A stretch of 8,609 bases of DNA from assembly GCA_034716535.1 (NCBI GenBank), contig JAYEJW010000452.1, forward strand, positions 1 to 8,609, given 5' to 3'. The notes under the pieces are model-generated. The model did no database searches and was not told where the DNA came from. It saw only the letters and a program-made list of their open reading frames with translations. This document shows positions 5,400 through 8,609 of this stretch, piece by piece (the first letter of the stretch is position 1; the number at the start of each line of letters is the position of its first letter). The stretch is from JAYEJW01 sp034716535 (GTDB taxonomy: Bacteria > Pseudomonadota > Gammaproteobacteria > Chromatiales > Chromatiaceae). Position numbers and translations under genes: made by a program.

Positions 5400-6038
5400 T
5401 CAGTCTTCGGGGCCTTCCTCGCTCTCCGCTGGGCCTTCGGCCTCAGGCGCCACCTCTCCCTCCGCCTGCTCCTCGATCTTCACGATCGACGCCACCCTCT
5501 CCTCGGGGTCCACACCCGAATCAAGCTCCACGCCCTCGGGCAGGGGCAGATCCGAGACAGCCACAACAGCGCCGACGTCGAGTCCGGTCATGTCGACGTC
5601 GATCGACTCCGGCAGGTGTTTGGGCAGACAGGCGATGTCCAGCTCGGTGAGGGCGTGGAGGACACTTCCGCCCATCTTGACGCCCACCGACTCGTCCTCG
5701 TTCAGGAAGTGGATAGGCACAGTCATGTGGATCTTCTCGCTGGCCTTGATCCGCTGAAAATCGATGTGCAGGACGAAGGGCTTGGCAGGGTGCCGCTGCA
5801 GGTCCTTGAGCACCACGCTCTGCTGTTCTCCATCGACGCTCAGGGAAAGGATGCTGGAAAAGAACGCCTCCTGACCCATCTCATGGATCAGCTCGTGGTG
5901 GGCGAGGCTGATCATCGCGGGGTCCTTCCCGCCACCGTAGACGATCCCGGGAACCAGGCCCGCACGACGCAGGCGGCGGCTCGCACCTTTCCCCCCGTCG
6001 CTGCGGCTCTGCGCCTTCATTTCGATCATTGCGCTCAT
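5400..6038 (-). CDS. rplY: 50S ribosomal protein L25 (long, Ctc/TL5 form)
   Basis: L25 binds 5S rRNA in the large ribosomal subunit; long forms carry an additional C-terminal beta domain. The 212-residue product shows the N-terminal L25 core: GKGASRRLRR (about 17-26), PGIVYGG (30-36), and LKDLQRHPAKPFVLHIDF (about 77-94), the family's usual 5S-binding face. A TL5-type domain follows, and a strongly acidic tail rich in Glu, Ala and Gly fills the last 25 residues or so. GGAG lies ten bases before the chosen ATG (6038), with AGAAG immediately upstream. A second ATG three codons later could also serve. It follows prs by 142 bp; that gap holds G- and C-rich runs able to pair (near 6110-6134) but no T-tract. 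Probably co-transcribed with prs and pth. Confidence 0.95.
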   Translation of the reverse strand: MSAMIEMKAQSRSDGGKGASRRLRRAGLVPGIVYGGGKDPAMISLAHHELIHEMGQEAFFSSILSLSVDGEQQSVVLKDLQRHPAKPFVLHIDFQRIKASEKIHMTVPIHFLNEDESVGVKMGGSVLHALTELDIACLPKHLPESIDVDMTGLDVGAVVAVSDLPLPEGVELDSGVDPEERVASIVKIEEQAEGEVAPEAEGPAESEEGPED

Positions 6039-6180
6039 CTTCTAGAATCTCCGCATTAGTACCAGAAAACAGCCGCCCCGCCCCGCGACCAAGACGACGG
6101 CGACATCGACAACGGGGGGGCAAAACCCCGCCCGGTGGTCAGGCGAGCGGGATTGCACCGCATCGCCGGAAACCGAATCT

Positions 6181-7134
6181 TCAGTCCACAAACAAGGAGC
6201 TGACGGATTCCTCGTTCGACACCCGGCGCATCGTCTCCGCCAACAGCTCGCCGATGCTCAATTGGCGGATCTTCCCACAGGCAGCGGCCTCCGGGCGCAA
6301 GGGGATCGTGTTGGTCACCACCAGCTCATCCAGCTGCGATGCCGTGATATTGGCCACCGCGGGCCCCGAAAGCACGGGATGCGTGCAATAGGCGACCACC
6401 TTGGCCGCACCGTGCTCCTTGAGCGCCGCGGCGGCTTGGCAGAGCGTGCCGGCGGTGTCCACCAGATCGTCCAGCAACACGCAGGAACGGTCCACGACAT
6501 CGCCGATGATGTTCATGATCTTGGCTTCGTTCGCCCGCGGCCGGCGTTTGTCGATGATGGCCAGATCCGCATCATCCAGGCGCTTGGCCAAGGCGCGGGC
6601 GCGCACGACCCCACCAACGTCCGGAGATACAACGAGCAGGTTCGGGTACTTGCGCCGCCAAACGTCGCCCAGAAGGATCGGCGAGGCGTACACGTTGTCG
6701 ACCGGGATATCGAAAAAACCCTGTATCTGGTCCGCATGCAGATCCATCGTGAGCACCCGGTCGGCACCGGCGTTACCGATCATCTTCGCCACGAGACGCG
6801 CCGTGATGGGCACCCGCGCGGAACGGGGCCGACGGTCCTGACGCGCATAGCCGAGATAGGGGATGACCGCCGTAACGCGCTTCACCGAGGCCCAGCGCAG
6901 CGCATCGATCATCACCAACATCTCCATCAGGTTGTCGTTGGTGGGCGCGCCGGTGTGCTGGACCACGAAAACGTCACGGCCCCGGACGTTCTCCTGGATC
7001 TCTGCCATCACCTCGCCGTCACTGAATTGACCGACGACCGCTTTACCCAGGGGAATGCCGAGATGAGCGGCGATCTCGCTGGACAGTTCCAGGTTGGAGT
7101 TCCCGGAGAACACCATCATGTGGCTGGCGGGCAC
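6181..7134 (-). CDS. prs: Ribose-phosphate pyrophosphokinase (PRPP synthetase)
   Basis: Prs makes 5-phosphoribosyl-1-diphosphate from ribose 5-phosphate and ATP, feeding purine, pyrimidine, NAD, histidine and tryptophan synthesis. The 317-residue product shows FSDGE near the N-terminus, APTNDNLMEM, the GYARQDRR ATP-site segment, DLHADQIQGFF (metal-binding His), PDVGGVVRARALAKRL, the flexible-loop KRRPRAN, and the PRPP loop LLDDLVDTAGTL. It ends RRVSNEESVSSLF, as E. coli Prs does (RISNEESISAMF). The frame is open for 64 codons further upstream. I choose the GTG at 7134 because GGGGGGA lies about seven bases before it, homologues begin here (M-V-F-S-G-N), and the upstream extension crosses a terminator-like hairpin. 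An ATG at 7119 is the alternative. It lies between tRNA-Gln and rplY in the conserved order. Confidence 0.95.
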   Translation of the reverse strand: MPASHMMVFSGNSNLELSSEIAAHLGIPLGKAVVGQFSDGEVMAEIQENVRGRDVFVVQHTGAPTNDNLMEMLVMIDALRWASVKRVTAVIPYLGYARQDRRPRSARVPITARLVAKMIGNAGADRVLTMDLHADQIQGFFDIPVDNVYASPILLGDVWRRKYPNLLVVSPDVGGVVRARALAKRLDDADLAIIDKRRPRANEAKIMNIIGDVVDRSCVLLDDLVDTAGTLCQAAAALKEHGAAKVVAYCTHPVLSGPAVANITASQLDELVVTNTIPLRPEAAACGKIRQLSIGELLAETMRRVSNEESVSSLFVD

Positions 7135-7280
7135 GAACGATCCCCCCGTCGACGCGGCGAGACATCGGGGCAAGCACAGAGCGCGCTTCCGCGCATCGCT
7201 TTCGCCTCGGGCCGCAGAAAAATCCGCTACCGGCGCGCCCCGTGAACCGTCGGGGCTCTCCACCGGGTGTTCCGGACACC

Positions 7281-7315
7281 AAAAAACCGACGACGGCGGC
7301 GCAGGCACCGCCGCC
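7281..7315 (-). terminator. Possible terminator or attenuator between tRNA-Gln and prs
   Basis: On the minus strand GGCGGCG (7315-7309) pairs with CGCCGCC (7301-7295) around a seven-base loop, and six T residues (7286-7281) follow after an eight-base gap. The gap can be shortened by an alternative G-U-containing pairing with CCGTCG. This fits a partial terminator that sets tRNA-Gln expression apart from prs. A small GGTGT-CC hairpin follows directly (7280-7266). Confidence 0.4.
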
Positions 7316-7339
7316 CCGCTACACATGTGTCCGGCCTTA

Positions 7340-7414
7340 TGGCTGGGGCGCCAGGATTCGAACCTGGGTATGCAGGGATCAAAACCCTGTGCCTTACCAC
7401 TTGGCGACGCCCCA
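7340..7414 (-). tRNA. tRNA-Gln (anticodon TTG)
   Basis: This 75-nt minus-strand cloverleaf has acceptor arms TGGGGCG and CGCCCCA with the U1-A72 pair typical of bacterial glutamine tRNA, discriminator G, and an encoded CCA at 7342-7340. The T-loop is GGTTCGAATCC. The anticodon stem-loop CAGGGTTTTGATCCCTG carries TTG (plus-strand 7380-7382), reading CAA and CAG. It starts eight bases after the ispE stop, so it is almost certainly processed from the ispE mRNA. The same placement between ispE and prs is known in Pseudomonas and other gammaproteobacteria. Confidence 0.97.
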
Positions 7415-7422
7415 ATGAATCT

Positions 7423-8274
7423 TCATGCCTGAGCCCGCTCCAACAACGGTGAGCGGTTCATTCCCTTGGCGACGAACGCCGCGAAACGCGACGGTACCGC
7501 CTCCAGGGCCGCGCGCGCTGCCCCCTCTGCCGCGAAGGTCGCGAACACACAAGCACCCGTTCCGGTCAGGCGGGGCCGTGCGACGTTGGCAAGCCAATCC
7601 AACGCGTCCGACACCGACGGGTAGCGCCGACGTACCACCGCCAGGCAATCGTTCCTCTCATCGCCCGCAATGAAGTCGGTTATTGTGATCGGCAGAGAAT
7701 TCCTTGTCAATGTCCCATCCGAGAAGACCGCGCCGGTGGCGACCTCGCAGGGCGGGATGAGCACCAGGTACCAAGGCTCCGGTAGGTCGAGCGGTGTCAA
7801 CTCCTCACCGACACCTTCCCCCCAGGATGCAAGCCCGCGAACGAAGACTGGTACGTCCGCCCCCAGGGCGAGTCCGAGGGCCATCAATTCAGCCACGGAA
7901 AGGCCGGTACCCCAGAGGCGGTCGAGGGCCACCAGCGTCGTGGCTGCATCCGAGCTCCCTCCGCCGAGTCCCCCACCCATAGGCAGGTGCTTTTCAACAC
8001 GGATGTCCGACCCCTCGGGGCATCCCGTCGTCTCCTGAAGGAGCCGCGCCGCGCGCACGACGAGATCGGCGGCGGCCGGAACGCCGGGGAGTGCGGACAC
8101 TCGCCGGATGCGGCCGTCGGAACGGGGCTCGAAAAACAGGAGATCCCGCCGGTCGATGAACTGAAAGACCGTCTGCAGACGGTGGTATCCGTCGGGGCGC
8201 CGCCCGAGGATGCGTAGCATCAGATTGAGCTTGGCGGGAGCCGGCCAGGGTCGGTCCGCCGCGCCCAGGGGCAT
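7423..8274 (-). CDS. ispE: 4-diphosphocytidyl-2-C-methyl-D-erythritol kinase
   Basis: IspE is the ATP-dependent GHMP-family kinase of the non-mevalonate (MEP) isoprenoid pathway. The 283-residue product equals the E. coli length. It shows PAPAKLNLMLRILGRRPDGYH with catalytic-site Lys15, the ATP loop PMGGGLGGGSSDAA (98-111), the catalytic Asp140 in LGADVPVFVRG, and the C-terminal glycine-rich motif RLTGTGACVFA (235-245). The frame is open upstream, but the ATG at 8274 is the natural start: homologues begin about 14 residues before the Lys, and the upstream stop and this start share a base in TGATG. No clear ribosome binding site is seen, so translation is probably coupled to the TPR gene. lolB, commonly the gene directly upstream, is missing here. 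tRNA-Gln follows within eight bases. Confidence 0.96.
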   Translation of the reverse strand: MPLGAADRPWPAPAKLNLMLRILGRRPDGYHRLQTVFQFIDRRDLLFFEPRSDGRIRRVSALPGVPAAADLVVRAARLLQETTGCPEGSDIRVEKHLPMGGGLGGGSSDAATTLVALDRLWGTGLSVAELMALGLALGADVPVFVRGLASWGEGVGEELTPLDLPEPWYLVLIPPCEVATGAVFSDGTLTRNSLPITITDFIAGDERNDCLAVVRRRYPSVSDALDWLANVARPRLTGTGACVFATFAAEGAARAALEAVPSRFAAFVAKGMNRSPLLERAQA

Positions 8275-8563
8275 CAGGGTTGGTGCTCGGAGCGGGAGAA
8301 ACGGTGGCGGCCGATAACCCGCAGCAGGTACGCGTGTTCGGGATCCTGCACCAGCGCCTCCTCCCATACACGCCAGGCCTCATCGTACTCGCCCATCGCC
8401 CAGAGCACCTCGCCGAGGTGGGCCGCGATCTCGCCATCGGGCAGCGAGCCGAGCGCTTCGCGCAGATAGCCCAAGGCCTTCTCGTTATTGCCCAGGCGAT
8501 ATTGCACCCAGCCCATGCTGTCGAGCACGGCCGGATCCTCCGGCTTGAGTGAAAACGCCCGCT
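8274..8563 (-). CDS. TPR-repeat protein, C-terminal part only
   Basis: The reliable part encodes about 95 residues from RAFSLKPEDP to the C-terminus RSEHQP. Two tetratricopeptide repeats are visible: AVLDSMGWVQYRLGNNEKAL and IAAHLGEVLWAMGEYDEAW, each with the usual W/LG..Y..A spacing, followed by EEALVQDPEH. TPR proteins of this kind are commonly encoded next to lolB and ispE in gammaproteobacteria and are predicted envelope scaffold proteins; the partner is unknown. The apparent upstream extension beginning MSENARSM is not real protein: it is the translation of a fold-back copy of the gene's own sequence (see the inverted repeat). The true gene should continue upstream as ...FDEALAFIERAFSLKP. 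The stop codon overlaps the ispE start by one base, so the two are translationally coupled. Confidence 0.85.
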
Positions 8564-8609
8564 TCGATGAGGCGCTGGCCTTCATCGAGCGGGCGTTTTC
8601 ACTCAAGCC
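8542..8609. repeat. Terminal fold-back inverted repeat (probable assembly or library chimera)
   Basis: Bases 8542-8563 and 8588-8609 are perfect reverse complements (22 bp). After one unpaired T (8564), 8565-8570 pair with 8582-8587, leaving an 11-base loop. The outer arm ends exactly at the last base of the window. On the plus strand, 8563-8609 reads FDEALAFIERAFSLK, the same TPR peptide that the gene encodes on the minus strand. The gene is thus copied back on itself, the sign of a hairpin chimera. Confidence 0.93.

Noticed and set aside
4740..6059. Long open frame of 439 codons on the plus strand
   Set aside because: It lies antisense to pth and rplY, both certain genes, and has no recognisable domain; long antisense frames are expected in high-GC DNA.
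6110..6134. G7/C4 pairing between prs and rplY considered as a terminator
   Set aside because: No T-run follows on the minus strand, and homopolymer G and C runs pair readily by chance.
6262..7245. Plus-strand open frame of 327 codons
   Set aside because: Antisense to prs; composition is that of a shadow frame and no motif is seen.
8542..8609. Terminal palindrome considered as a transposon end or terminator
   Set aside because: Both arms encode the same TPR peptide, there is no T-run, no transposase and no target duplication; a fold-back chimera explains it better.

Overview
The window looks like chromosomal DNA from a high-GC gammaproteobacterium, possibly near the Chromatiales/Ectothiorhodospiraceae type of lineage, though the exact lineage is inference. 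Two conserved gammaproteobacterial gene blocks support this: a tRNA-Tyr, tRNA-Gly, tRNA-Thr, tuf operon on the left, and a TPR protein, ispE, tRNA-Gln, prs, rplY, pth block on the right. Both are read on the minus strand.

Left (1-600): the start of tuf (EF-Tu) runs off the window. It is preceded by three CCA-encoding tRNA genes and a near-consensus sigma70 promoter with a GC-rich discriminator. A second possible promoter lies further upstream. Divergent from it (700-2037, plus strand) is a complete UDP-glucose 6-dehydrogenase (ugd). A four-copy octamer repeat lies just before its ribosome binding site.

Middle (2040-4730): a small secreted protein with an apparent SCP2-type lipid-binding domain (plus strand) converges on a FadL-family outer-membrane channel (minus strand). 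A hairpin plus T-tract terminator serves the FadL-like gene and sits against the stop codon of the small protein. The FadL-like gene has its own good promoter, flanking palindromes and a leader of about 160 nt that can fold. This convergent pair, in a place where ychF often follows pth, is the accessory-looking part of the window. A shared role in hydrophobic-ligand traffic across the envelope is a reasonable guess but unproven.

Right (4728-8609): housekeeping genes follow in close order on the minus strand. They cover peptidyl-tRNA recycling (pth), the 5S rRNA-binding protein L25 (rplY), PRPP synthesis (prs), tRNA-Gln(UUG), isoprenoid precursor synthesis (ispE) and the C-terminal part of a TPR protein. 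lolB, usually found between the TPR gene and ispE, is absent; the TPR stop and ispE start share a base. The last 68 bases form a near-perfect fold-back palindrome whose outer arm re-encodes the TPR protein on the opposite strand. This is best read as a chimeric contig end, not biology.

I did not find a convincing new multi-gene system. The most useful second-look items are the contig-end fold-back, the SCP2-like/FadL-like pair, the FadL insert and leader, the octamer repeat before ugd, and the missing lolB.
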